NCBI GenBank assembly: GCA_001875345.1
Contig: MIZA01000001.1
Location: 67,340-131,339 of the forward strand
Length of the DNA: 64,000 nt
Direction: 5' to 3'
Source of the DNA: Marine Group III euryarchaeote CG-Epi1
Lineage (GTDB): Archaea; Thermoplasmatota; Poseidoniia; MGIII; CG-Epi1
The first letter of the stretch is position 1. Every line of letters starts with the position of its first letter. The notes under the pieces are model-generated. The model did not search any database, was not told where the DNA came from, and worked only from the letters and a program-made list of their open reading frames with translations. Positions 35,000 to 44,138 of this stretch are shown piece after piece. Made by a program: the position numbers and the translations under genes.

Positions 35000-37129
35000 A
35001 TGGGTCAAATGACCTTTAATTTTGAAACTGAAGAAAAAAAGCCTGAAAAAAAACAGGACGTTGAGATTAAAGAAGAGAAGAAAATTAAAAATAAAGAGAA
35101 AGCTAATCATAACTCTAATGAAATTATAGAAAAGAAAGTTAAATCTAAAAGTGTAAAAAATAAGAAAAATAAAAAAACTAAAGCCCACCAAATGGCAAAA
35201 GAACAAAGAGACATACCTGTATCTGAGTTTTTTGAACAAAATAGACATATTTTAGGATTTGATAACCCCACACACTCTCTAATTACTGCAGTTAAAGAAG
35301 GAGTAGACAATAGTTTAGATGCATGCGAACAAGCCGGAATTCTTCCTGATTTAATTATCAAAATTAGAAATCAAGGAAAAGATGAATTAAGTATCTCAAT
35401 TGAAGACAACGGCCCGGGAATTATAGAAGAAAATGTACCTAACGTCTTTGGTAGGCTCCTATATGGTTCTAGGTTTGGTAGCGGAAAGCAATCTCGAGGA
35501 CAGCAAGGTATTGGTATTTCTGCTGCAATAATGTATGGTCAACTAACAACTGGACGTTCTGCAGTTATTTGCACTAGAATTTCTAAAGACCATTTAGCTA
35601 CGAAAATAACCATGAAATTAGATACTCGTAATAATCGAGGAAATGTTGAAAGAAAAGAAGATTTCATTTGGAAAGATGAATTGCAAGAAGCTAATGAAGA
35701 TGGAATTTATCCTGAGAAAGAGCACGGAACTAAGGTTTCATTTTCAATTAAAGGTAGATATCGTGAAGCAAGACCCTCTGTTCTTGAATATATCAAATCA
35801 ACTTCAATCGTCAACCCACATGCTAAAGTTGTTTTCGTCAATCCTGATGAGAAAGTTTTCACTTTTGATCGTGCAATTTCAAAATTACCTAAGCTGCCTA
35901 CAGAGGGCGTAAAACCTCATCCGCACGGAGTCGAGCTTGGCCAAGTAATGAGAATGGCGCAGCATAGCTCTGAACATCAGATGGTGAAATTTCTTCGTAA
36001 AGATTTTTCTTCTATGGGTACAAAAAGTATAAGCGATGTTCTTAAAAAATCTAGAATTGCAAACATTGTAAGGCCTCAAGATTTAACTCGCATAGAAGCT
36101 AAGGCCTTAATTGAATCTTTCAAAAGTACAAGTATTCGTACTCCTACTAGTGGCATTTTAGTACCTATTGGACCAAAACTGATTAAAATGGGTTTAAAGC
36201 AGGTTTTGGAAGAATATAGGCCTGATTTTTACACTCTACCAATTAGTCGTACACCATCTGTTTTCTCTGGGACTCCGTTTTTAGTTGAAGTAGGCATGGT
36301 TTATGGAGGAAATTTACCTAAAGACCAACCTGTACAAATGCTAAGATTTGCAAATAGAGTGCCACTTCTCTATCAAGCTGGAGGTTGTGCGATAACAAAG
36401 GCAGTACAGAGCATAAATTGGAGACTTTACGGTCTAGAACAAAAGGGTGGAAAGGGGACTCCAAGTGGACCAGCCATTATCTTAATTCATGTGGCATCAA
36501 CGAATATACCCTTTACTTCAGAAGCTAAGGAAGCTATAGCTGATATTACTGAAATTAAAAAAGAAATTGTACTAGGATTAAGGAATAACGCAAAGACACT
36601 TGCCAGGCATTTGAAAAAGCAAAAAAAGAGAGCTAAGGTAAGTGAAAAATTTGATTTAGTTCAAAAAGTATTACCCGCAATTGCAGAGAAAACTTCTAGT
36701 GTAGTTGGAAAGCCTGTTCCAAATTTAGACAAAGTAGTTGCTGCAATAATGGACGTAGTGTGGATTGAAGAAAGCATAGATTACGATAAAGAAGGAATTA
36801 ATATTGAAGTTCAGATAACAAACTACAGGCTAAGATCTGCCAATTTCAAGCTTCGCGCAGAGGTGCCTGGACATCAAATTAAGAATGCTGAACCCAGACC
36901 TGGAAAGCGTGTTGGAAACCAGGTAATATGGTCTGTTGGCCTACCAACTACTGAATCAACAAAGTACAAATTAAATATACCCGGAGGAACGCGAAGCAGC
37001 TTTGAAGGGCTTGAATTATGGATTGAAGGAATGGATTCTACCAATATAATCGGGGCCGAAGCATGGACTGGCGTCTCCGATCCTGGAATAAGCGAGGCAA
37101 TGGAAGCTGAAAAACAAGGCCTTACCTAA
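35000..37129 (+). CDS. top6B: DNA topoisomerase VI subunit B
   Basis: ATPase subunit of the type IIB topoisomerase, which relaxes and decatenates DNA together with subunit A. After a Lys/Glu-rich, probably disordered N-terminal extension (about residues 1-68), the GHKL fold shows EGVDNSLDACEQAGI, IEDNGPGI and GSGKQSRGQQGIGISAA; the H2TH and transducer domains follow to residue 709, with VPLLYQAGGCAITKAV. The extension is unusual in length. No subunit A gene is adjacent; fibrillarin follows directly, overlapping by one base. Confidence 0.96.
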   Translation: MGQMTFNFETEEKKPEKKQDVEIKEEKKIKNKEKANHNSNEIIEKKVKSKSVKNKKNKKTKAHQMAKEQRDIPVSEFFEQNRHILGFDNPTHSLITAVKEGVDNSLDACEQAGILPDLIIKIRNQGKDELSISIEDNGPGIIEENVPNVFGRLLYGSRFGSGKQSRGQQGIGISAAIMYGQLTTGRSAVICTRISKDHLATKITMKLDTRNNRGNVERKEDFIWKDELQEANEDGIYPEKEHGTKVSFSIKGRYREARPSVLEYIKSTSIVNPHAKVVFVNPDEKVFTFDRAISKLPKLPTEGVKPHPHGVELGQVMRMAQHSSEHQMVKFLRKDFSSMGTKSISDVLKKSRIANIVRPQDLTRIEAKALIESFKSTSIRTPTSGILVPIGPKLIKMGLKQVLEEYRPDFYTLPISRTPSVFSGTPFLVEVGMVYGGNLPKDQPVQMLRFANRVPLLYQAGGCAITKAVQSINWRLYGLEQKGGKGTPSGPAIILIHVASTNIPFTSEAKEAIADITEIKKEIVLGLRNNAKTLARHLKKQKKRAKVSEKFDLVQKVLPAIAEKTSSVVGKPVPNLDKVVAAIMDVVWIEESIDYDKEGINIEVQITNYRLRSANFKLRAEVPGHQIKNAEPRPGKRVGNQVIWSVGLPTTESTKYKLNIPGGTRSSFEGLELWIEGMDSTNIIGAEAWTGVSDPGISEAMEAEKQGLT

Positions 37130-37713
37130 TGAATCTACCTAACTACCTTAGAAAAAAAAGAGGCTTATTACAAATACGTAAGGATGGTGGATGGGATGTT
37201 TGGAATCCTTACCATTCCAAACTATCTGCCTATCTAGTTGCAGGTGGTAAAAATTGGCCATTTAAGAAAAACAGTAAAATACTATATTTAGGTTCTGCAG
37301 AAGGCAATACAATTAGTTATTTGAGTGAGATTTGTAAGACTAATAGCATCACTGCAGTTGAAATTTCACCTGTAGCTATGGCCGAACTATTAGTTTTGGC
37401 TAAAAAAAAAGATAACATTATTCCATGCTTGTGTGATGCTCATTTTCCTGAAAAATATAGAATTCAAGCAAATAATCCTGAAATAATTTATCAAGATATT
37501 GCGCAAAATGATCAAGTAGATATTTTTATTCGAAATTGTGAATATTTCAAACCAAAACAGGCCTTTTTGATGCTTAAAACGCAGTCAATAGCCAAGAGAG
37601 ATTTTGATATTTTTAAAAATACCGAAAAAAGATTAAGTGAAATATTTGAAAAAGTGGAAAGTGTCAACATAAATAAGTGGGCTAAAGGACATTCCGCATA
37701 TTTCATGGAATAA
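37129..37713 (+). CDS. flpA: fibrillarin-like rRNA/tRNA 2'-O-methyltransferase
   Basis: Catalytic subunit of C/D box sRNPs, methylating riboses guided by sRNAs. 194 residues with DVWNPYHSKLSAYLVAGG, the SAM site ILYLGSAEGNTISYLSEI, AVEISPVAMAELLVL, YQDIAQNDQVDIFI and a C-terminal KGHSAYFME. It is about 30 residues shorter than typical archaeal fibrillarin, mainly in the N-terminal domain. No nop5 gene is adjacent. Its stop codon directly abuts the 3' end of the convergent tRNA-Thr gene. Confidence 0.93.
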   Translation: MNLPNYLRKKRGLLQIRKDGGWDVWNPYHSKLSAYLVAGGKNWPFKKNSKILYLGSAEGNTISYLSEICKTNSITAVEISPVAMAELLVLAKKKDNIIPCLCDAHFPEKYRIQANNPEIIYQDIAQNDQVDIFIRNCEYFKPKQAFLMLKTQSIAKRDFDIFKNTEKRLSEIFEKVESVNINKWAKGHSAYFME

Positions 37714-37788
37714 TGGAGCCATCGGTGGGAATCGAACCCACGACCTGCGCATTACCAATGCACCGCTATACCCCTTAGCCACGATGGC
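37714..37788 (-). tRNA. tRNA-Thr (anticodon GGT)
   Basis: Read on the minus strand: a perfect 7-bp acceptor stem GCCATCG/CGATGGC, a D arm GCT..AGC, an anticodon stem GTGCA/TGCGC around the loop TTGGTAA (anticodon GGT), and T arm GTGGG-TTCGATT-CCCAC. The discriminator is U, as in many archaeal threonine tRNAs, and CCA is encoded (37716-37714). No intron. A TATGATAAAC element near 37821-37830 may be its promoter. Confidence 0.95.
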
Positions 37789-37894
37789 TCGAATTTAGAC
37801 TAGAGGATGTCCTAAAAAGAGTTTATCATAAGCTTCTGTACAAAATCCACCCAAAGATTATTAGCCCCCATGCTAATGTCATGCAAATATTCTA

Positions 37895-40800
37895 ATGAAA
37901 AACATGGTAAAATACATTAAAGATAGAAAAAGTAAAGGAGAAATACTCAAAACTTTTGAACCAATAGTAAGGAAATGGTTTAATGAAAGATTTAACGACT
38001 TAACTCCTCCTCAGGCAATGGCCGTTCCTCTGATTAAAAATAAAGAAAATGTCCTTGTTTCAAGCCCTACTGGCTCAGGAAAAACTCTCACTGCTTTTCT
38101 AAGTATTCTAAATGATTTCTTTAAAAAATACAGAGAAGGAAATTTTGAAGAAGGCGTACATGCGATATATATTTCTCCTTTAAAGGCTCTTGCAAATGAT
38201 ATAGATAGGAATCTTAAACAACCTTTAGAAGAAATGATGTCATTAGCTGAAAAGCTGGAAATGGATGTTCCAGACATTAAAGTAGCTGTAAGATCCGGAG
38301 ACACCTCCTTAAAGGAAAGGGCAAGGATGGTTAGAAAGCCACCTCACATTCTAATAACTACACCTGAAAGTTTAGGACTCTTACTTTCCTCGAAAAAATT
38401 TCGCGATCATTTTAGAAAAACAAGATATATTATTTTAGACGAAATACACGATTTAGCAAATAACAAAAGAGGAACTCATCTTTCGCTATCAGTTGAAAGG
38501 CTAGCCGAGATTATAGAAGAGGAACCTGTGCGGATTGGCCTCTCTGCTACCCAAGCCCCAATTGAAGACATAGCGGGCTTTCTAGGTGGATACGAGAAAA
38601 ATAAACCAAGGCCCGTAAATATCGTAGACGTAAAGGAAAGAAAACATTTAGATTTGAAAGTATTGTGCCCTGTGGATGACTTGACTTTACACTCCACTGA
38701 AATCATTAATAGCAAAATGTACGACATGTTAGTTGATTTAGTTAAAGATCATAGGACCACTTTAATCTTCACCAATACAAGAGCTGGGACTGAGTCCATT
38801 GCCATGCAGCTTAAAGAAAGAGGAATTGAAAAATTAGCAGCTCATCACGGATCATTGTCTAAGGAAATGAGATTTGACGTTGAAACAAAATTAAAAGCTG
38901 GTGAAATGGATGTAGTAATTTCATCGACTAGTTTAGAATTGGGAATAGATATAGGATATGTTGATTTAGTTGTCCAAATAGGCTCACCAAAATCAATAGC
39001 AAAAGGATTACAGCGAATTGGAAGAGCTGGACATGCCTTAAGAGCGATTTCAAAAGGTAGGTTAGTCGTTTTTGATTCCGATGATTTAATTGAATGTGCT
39101 GTCTTAGTTAAATCTGCATATGAAGGCCAAATTGACCGCGTTTCTATACCTGAAAAGGCAACAGATGTACTGGCTCAGTCAATCATTGGAATGTCCCTAG
39201 ACAAACAATGGGAAACCGATGAAATGTATAAATTAATTTCATCTGCTTATCCTTATCGAAACTTAACAAAGAATGAATTTTTAGATGTTCTAGATTTCCT
39301 CGGAGGTGATGCTTTAGAAAAACACGGAGTTTACCCTAAAATATGGTATGATAAAAATAAAAAAGAAATAGGAATAAAAAGAGGTTCTAGACAAATTTAC
39401 AACATGAACATTGGAACTATACCTCAGGAAATTAACTACGCTGTTGTTTTAGAAGGTAGAGGCATTCAATTAGGAAACCTATCTGAGAAATTCGTTGAAA
39501 ATCTATCCAAAAATGATATTTTTGTACTTGGTGGAAGAACTTACCAGTACATAGAATCAGACAGATCTACTGTTGTAGTAAAAGATGGACTTGGTAGAAA
39601 ACCAACCGTGCCCTCTTGGTCTGGAGAAATGTTGCCTCGCTCTTTTGACTTATCTGAATCTGTGGGCAAATTTAGAAATGAACTTGAAGAAAAATTAAAG
39701 AATAAAGATAACGATATTGAGGAATGGTTAAATGAAGTTTACAAATTAGATAGAGGGGCTGCGAGAACAGTGATTTCTCATTTAGATGAACAGCGTAAAC
39801 TTTGCGGATTCATACCTTCCGATACTAATTTACTCGTCGAAGGTTACATAGATAATAGAGGACGAAATGGAGCAATATTTCATTTTCCGTTTGGAAGGAG
39901 AGTTAACGATGCACTTTCAAGAGCTTTTGCATTTGAACTAGGTAAAGAAATTGGAAGCAGTGTAAGAATTTCTTTGAGCGATGACGCCTTTTTACTTACC
40001 TTTCCAACTAGATTAGCAATAGAAGGACTCGCTGAAAGGTTAATGCCTGAAAACTTAGAACCACTTCTAAGAAAAGCCATTACAAACACTGAAATTTTTG
40101 CTCAGAGGTTCCGTCACTGTGCAAATAGATCCTTTATGGTCTTAAGAAATTATAAAGGTAGAGAAATTTCACTACCAAGGCAACAATTAAGAACTTCCCA
40201 AGTACTTGAAGCTATTAATGAAGTCGAAACTTTCCCAATGCTTGAAGAAGCTTATCGTGAAGTTCTTTTTGATGCATTCGATTTAAAAAACGCACAACTT
40301 GTTCTGGATGAAGTAAGAAGTAAAAGACGTAAAATTAATTATCGAACTTATTCTCCAATTCCTTCCCCATTAGCACACGGACTGATTCTTTCAGGGCTGA
40401 GTGATATTGTGCTTATGGAAGATAGATCTGCGTTATTGCGGGAACTTCACTCACAAGTCCTTGGGAAAGTTTTAGAAGAAGATGGAGGAGATAAACCTAG
40501 ATTTGAAAAAGAACTTATTGACAGTTATTTTAATGAAAAAAGACCGATAATTGGTGATGAGGAAAGTTTACTAGAGGCTGTAAAGCAAATTGGTGGATTA
40601 TATTTATTAGATGACAAAGAAAAATCTGTTTACAGGATGTCAGACAGAGCGTCTTCTGAAATTCAAGAGTTAGCAAAAAGATTGATTGAGGATGGATCTG
40701 TAGAGTCTGTGTGGACTGGAACAAAAGAAACCTTGTATTCACTGCCTGAACTAGTTCCTTACTATAAAGCCACATACGGTAAAGATGAAAAATTGAGTGC

Positions 40801-43240
40801 TTCAGCAAAGAAAACATATTCTAAAATAAAAGAGAATACAAAAATAACTAGCAAAAAGGTAGCTGACGAATTACACTCAAATTACTTAGTTTCTAAAAAA
40901 GTGGAAACTTTCGCAAAAAGAAATGTTGAAAAGACTCTAAATTATGAAAAATCATTAGATTGGATTATCAAAAAACACATCGGTTTTGTAGGACCTAGAG
41001 CTTCAGAAGAACTAGCCGTTGAATTAAATTTGCCTGAAGAAATAATTAACCAAACACTATACGAATTAGAAGAACAAGGTATTGTTCAGGGAGGTAATTT
41101 TTCTCTCGGAAGGAAAATGCCCCAATATTTATTGGCTGAAGATGTAATTTATCTTGAAGCTCAATCTCATGGAGGATTAGAGGTTGTTTCTGAAGTTACT
41201 CTACGTGAGTACATTGATAAAAAATTATTCCGAAAATTTGACTCTTTACAGACTTTATTTGAACAATATACTGATGTTTCATCTCCTAGAATTGTTTTCC
41301 ACAGATTAAAAAATCCTAATTTAGAGGAATGGTGGGAATGGAGAGATTCAGATGCGATATTACAGGGGCGGTTCTTCGCAGGAAGACTAAGATATGTACC
41401 TGCAAATAAAATTGGAATGTACCAAGCCTTGTTCAAAAGGGAAGTAAAAGGAAAAGTCCAGAATCTAATTATCGATATGCTTAGAAGAAGCCCACCTATG
41501 ACAAAAAGTGAGATTGCAAAAGAATTAGAAATAAAGACTGAAATTATTGATGGAGCTCTGAGGAGTTTGGAGGAAGGTTTAATCATCCATAGATACAATC
41601 GACATCGAAATCCATGGACTACGCATAACAGGTATAGACTATTAAGTGAATATGATCCTCCTGAAAATGTAATTAGAAGCTTAATGGTTGATGTTTTGAG
41701 AAGCTCAGGGCCTTTGACCTTTGCCGAACTTCGCCGGGAATGCGGATTACCTTTGGATTCAGCTAGAAATATAATCAATCAACTTCAAGAAGAAGAAATT
41801 ATCTCTAGGATTATTGTAGTAGGAGCTACACGATTATTTACCTACTGTCTTACCGAAGAATTAGAAGAGATAAAAAACACTGAGGAAAAAAATGTAACAC
41901 GCGTTATCTCATGGAGAGATCCTATGCTCACGCACATTAGAAGAGAAATGTATTCAAGTTATGGAGAGGCTTGGACAAATCCGGTTATCAAAGGAGGAAT
42001 GGTCTCAGGATATCTCGAATCATGGGCCATGTCAGGGCTACTAGATGTAAGGGAAATTATTCTCGATGAAAATGTATCCATTAGCGAATTCTTAGAAGGC
42101 TTAGATGAATTTTCACAGTACCAAGAAAACTTTCACAGCAATATAATTAGAATTAAAGTATTTGATGGTACGAAAGTACCTGATTTGGATGAAAAAATAA
42201 TTGAACAGTTTATAAAATGTGGATATCAAAGAATAAGAGATTGGCTTGTGAAAGGACCGGTATTAGATTTATCTTATCAAGAAAGAGACATTTCGGGATA
42301 TCTACTTTGGAGGCAAAGAATACATCCCGAAAGAAGATTCAGAAATGCCCACGAAGCGTTTAGAGAAATGGGAGGAATAAGATCCGAATACGAATTATCA
42401 TTAAGAGTACAAGGAAGATTTTTCCATCCTAAAGATTACGGAAATGAAATGGAACTAGTGCAAGGAGTTATGATACCAGGATACTCAACTTATTGTAATG
42501 TAAGAGATGCAATAGTTTACAGAGATGCAAGAAATGAACCTCCAAATCCTGATGATAGGAGGTTGCTTGCTTTAGCGATTGATTCAAAGGGATTACCACG
42601 TGAGGAACTCTACAGGAGAAGTGGAATGGATCCCGACTCGTTTAAGCAATCACTTGCAAGGCTTTACCAATCTTTGCACCTTGTTCGAACAACAAGAGGA
42701 AATTACAGAACTCTTCCTGTTAACAGACTCTATGAAGCTGAGAAAGCAAGATTTGTTGTCGTAAAAAGGTTAATTGAATCATTTGGAATAGTCTCTGCTG
42801 AGGGGCTAGGAATGCTACTAAAAGGAGAAATTCCTATGGCTGAATTAAGAAAAATACTCTACGAACTTGAAGAGGATGAAGTATTAGTTAAAGGCTTTTT
42901 CAAGGAAGGAAGCGAAACACTTTACTGGCTTTTGAAAGACGACATAGATCTGGTAAAAGGCCATTTATTCCAAGGAAGTTTTGTTCTAAATCAAGCTGAC
43001 AGATTGGCTCACTACCTTAATGAAGAAGTTAAACAAAAATTTGGACTCGGTGCATGTAATGTGATTTTTAACTCTACACGTATGACTGGTGCATTCAAAA
43101 TGTCAAAAAGGGGAAAAGATGTCATTATTACTGAATTTGTTGGAACAAATCATGAAAGGCACGTCATAGAAGCTTGGTGCAGGCAGTGGAGATTATCTAT
43201 TGATTGGGAATTAAAGTCTGATGAAAAAGTTGAAGTCTAA
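37895..43240 (+). CDS. lhr: very long Lhr-family helicase with extended C-terminal region
   Basis: Superfamily 2 DNA helicase of the Lhr family, 1781 residues. The core (about residues 1-900) has Walker A SSPTGSGKTLTAF near residue 60, the DEIH box at about 182 (ILDEIHDLANNKRG), SATQAPIEDIAGFLGG, TNTRAGTESIAMQL, SSTSLELGIDIGYVDLV and QRIGRAGHALRA, then the Lhr-type winged-helix and DEAD-associated barrel. Core-only archaeal Lhr proteins are about 900 residues. The remaining 880 residues contain several winged-helix-like segments and a stretch around residues 1610-1670 (FGIVSAEGLGMLLKG) resembling the AlkZ-like end of bacterial long Lhr. Function in DNA repair is the family expectation. Confidence 0.92.
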   Translation: MKNMVKYIKDRKSKGEILKTFEPIVRKWFNERFNDLTPPQAMAVPLIKNKENVLVSSPTGSGKTLTAFLSILNDFFKKYREGNFEEGVHAIYISPLKALANDIDRNLKQPLEEMMSLAEKLEMDVPDIKVAVRSGDTSLKERARMVRKPPHILITTPESLGLLLSSKKFRDHFRKTRYIILDEIHDLANNKRGTHLSLSVERLAEIIEEEPVRIGLSATQAPIEDIAGFLGGYEKNKPRPVNIVDVKERKHLDLKVLCPVDDLTLHSTEIINSKMYDMLVDLVKDHRTTLIFTNTRAGTESIAMQLKERGIEKLAAHHGSLSKEMRFDVETKLKAGEMDVVISSTSLELGIDIGYVDLVVQIGSPKSIAKGLQRIGRAGHALRAISKGRLVVFDSDDLIECAVLVKSAYEGQIDRVSIPEKATDVLAQSIIGMSLDKQWETDEMYKLISSAYPYRNLTKNEFLDVLDFLGGDALEKHGVYPKIWYDKNKKEIGIKRGSRQIYNMNIGTIPQEINYAVVLEGRGIQLGNLSEKFVENLSKNDIFVLGGRTYQYIESDRSTVVVKDGLGRKPTVPSWSGEMLPRSFDLSESVGKFRNELEEKLKNKDNDIEEWLNEVYKLDRGAARTVISHLDEQRKLCGFIPSDTNLLVEGYIDNRGRNGAIFHFPFGRRVNDALSRAFAFELGKEIGSSVRISLSDDAFLLTFPTRLAIEGLAERLMPENLEPLLRKAITNTEIFAQRFRHCANRSFMVLRNYKGREISLPRQQLRTSQVLEAINEVETFPMLEEAYREVLFDAFDLKNAQLVLDEVRSKRRKINYRTYSPIPSPLAHGLILSGLSDIVLMEDRSALLRELHSQVLGKVLEEDGGDKPRFEKELIDSYFNEKRPIIGDEESLLEAVKQIGGLYLLDDKEKSVYRMSDRASSEIQELAKRLIEDGSVESVWTGTKETLYSLPELVPYYKATYGKDEKLSASAKKTYSKIKENTKITSKKVADELHSNYLVSKKVETFAKRNVEKTLNYEKSLDWIIKKHIGFVGPRASEELAVELNLPEEIINQTLYELEEQGIVQGGNFSLGRKMPQYLLAEDVIYLEAQSHGGLEVVSEVTLREYIDKKLFRKFDSLQTLFEQYTDVSSPRIVFHRLKNPNLEEWWEWRDSDAILQGRFFAGRLRYVPANKIGMYQALFKREVKGKVQNLIIDMLRRSPPMTKSEIAKELEIKTEIIDGALRSLEEGLIIHRYNRHRNPWTTHNRYRLLSEYDPPENVIRSLMVDVLRSSGPLTFAELRRECGLPLDSARNIINQLQEEEIISRIIVVGATRLFTYCLTEELEEIKNTEEKNVTRVISWRDPMLTHIRREMYSSYGEAWTNPVIKGGMVSGYLESWAMSGLLDVREIILDENVSISEFLEGLDEFSQYQENFHSNIIRIKVFDGTKVPDLDEKIIEQFIKCGYQRIRDWLVKGPVLDLSYQERDISGYLLWRQRIHPERRFRNAHEAFREMGGIRSEYELSLRVQGRFFHPKDYGNEMELVQGVMIPGYSTYCNVRDAIVYRDARNEPPNPDDRRLLALAIDSKGLPREELYRRSGMDPDSFKQSLARLYQSLHLVRTTRGNYRTLPVNRLYEAEKARFVVVKRLIESFGIVSAEGLGMLLKGEIPMAELRKILYELEEDEVLVKGFFKEGSETLYWLLKDDIDLVKGHLFQGSFVLNQADRLAHYLNEEVKQKFGLGACNVIFNSTRMTGAFKMSKRGKDVIITEFVGTNHERHVIEAWCRQWRLSIDWELKSDEKVEV

Positions 43241-44058
43241 ATAAATTCCTTGTAGATAAAATCCGGTAAATCTGTATGTATCTTAGAAAATTGCTCCTCA
43301 TCTATAATTCCTTCTTCAAAGGATTTCAATGTTTTTCTAGGTACTGTTTTTGGGCCTAAAACTGCTCCAGGTCTATTAGGGTCATCTAGGTAATCTGTTT
43401 CCAACATGTGGGAATGATTATGCTTAGATGCAAAAGCTATATTTTCATTAGATGCTAGAAGAGACACTGTAATTCCATGACTGTTTTTTATTGAACCTAT
43501 ACCTCCATAATGCTTGACTAAACGAGATTTTGGAAAACTGGCTTTACTTGCGACATTAGCCAGATCTGCCATAACTTCAGGAGTTCCTGTTTCGGTATGT
43601 AGAATTACAGAGGCATCAACTTCTTTAGCTCTTTTTAACGACTCTTGAAGAATGCTATTAGACAAATTCCAGATCTCTTCATCTACTTCAAAGTGAGGGC
43701 GCCCTAGCTCTCCAAGCCCAACTATCTTTCTTTCTTCAACTAAGTTTGTACAGAAATCAACTGCTTCTAGATATATTTCAGAAGCTTTTTTAGAATCATA
43801 ATAATCCAATAATTTGATCAATTGAACAGGATGAGGTGAAGAAACGACTGCTACTTTTGCACCTTCCTTTCTTGCCTTTTCGGAAAGATTCAATGTAGTC
43901 TTGACTTGATCCTTAAATTGTCCTATCTTTTTCCATGGTGAATATGGTTTGTGAACCAGAACTAAGCGAGTACCGCCCGAGTTCAAGAAAGCCTTCACTG
44001 CTTTCTCTTTTTGACCTGAGGGGTCCAAATGAAAATGATTATCTGTTATGTCCACCAC
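43237..44058 (-). CDS. TatD-like metal-dependent hydrolase
   Basis: 273-residue TIM-barrel metallo-hydrolase related to TatD DNases. Metal ligands appear as DNHFHLDPSG at residues 6-15, GLGELGRPHFE (the Glu ligand), VILHTETGTPE and LVKHYGG, with FASKHNHSHMLETDYLDDPNRP near the end, where TatD enzymes have the final Asp. This archaeal subgroup is not characterised; phosphoesterase or amidohydrolase activity is possible. It overlaps the end of lhr by four bases on the opposite strand. Confidence 0.85.
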   Translation of the reverse strand: MVDITDNHFHLDPSGQKEKAVKAFLNSGGTRLVLVHKPYSPWKKIGQFKDQVKTTLNLSEKARKEGAKVAVVSSPHPVQLIKLLDYYDSKKASEIYLEAVDFCTNLVEERKIVGLGELGRPHFEVDEEIWNLSNSILQESLKRAKEVDASVILHTETGTPEVMADLANVASKASFPKSRLVKHYGGIGSIKNSHGITVSLLASNENIAFASKHNHSHMLETDYLDDPNRPGAVLGPKTVPRKTLKSFEEGIIDEEQFSKIHTDLPDFIYKEFI

Positions 44059-44105
44059 GTTATAGTTAGAAACCCAATGTAATACTTTTGTCTTTGAGCA
44101 TAAAA

Positions 44106-44112
44106 TTTATAT
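44106..44112 (+). promoter_or_regulatory. TATA-like box for the secreted protein gene
   Basis: TTTATAT centred 30 bases before the ATG at 44139, implying a near-leaderless transcript. Confidence 0.45.
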
Positions 44113-44138
44113 CAACTGCCGGTTAGAAGTATTTCTGT

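Noticed and set aside
34997-35248. Minus-strand Phe-rich open frame resembling a membrane protein.
   Set aside because: It is antisense to the Lys/Glu-rich N-terminus of top6B; complementing AAA and GAA codons gives Phe and similar residues.
37716-37790. The tRNA on the minus strand can pair eight acceptor bases (GAGCCATC/GATGGCTC), as in tRNA-His with its extra G-1.
   Set aside because: The anticodon loop reads TTGGTAA, so the anticodon is GGT (Thr), and the alignment with an encoded CCA and U73 gives a perfect 7-bp stem without the extra pair.
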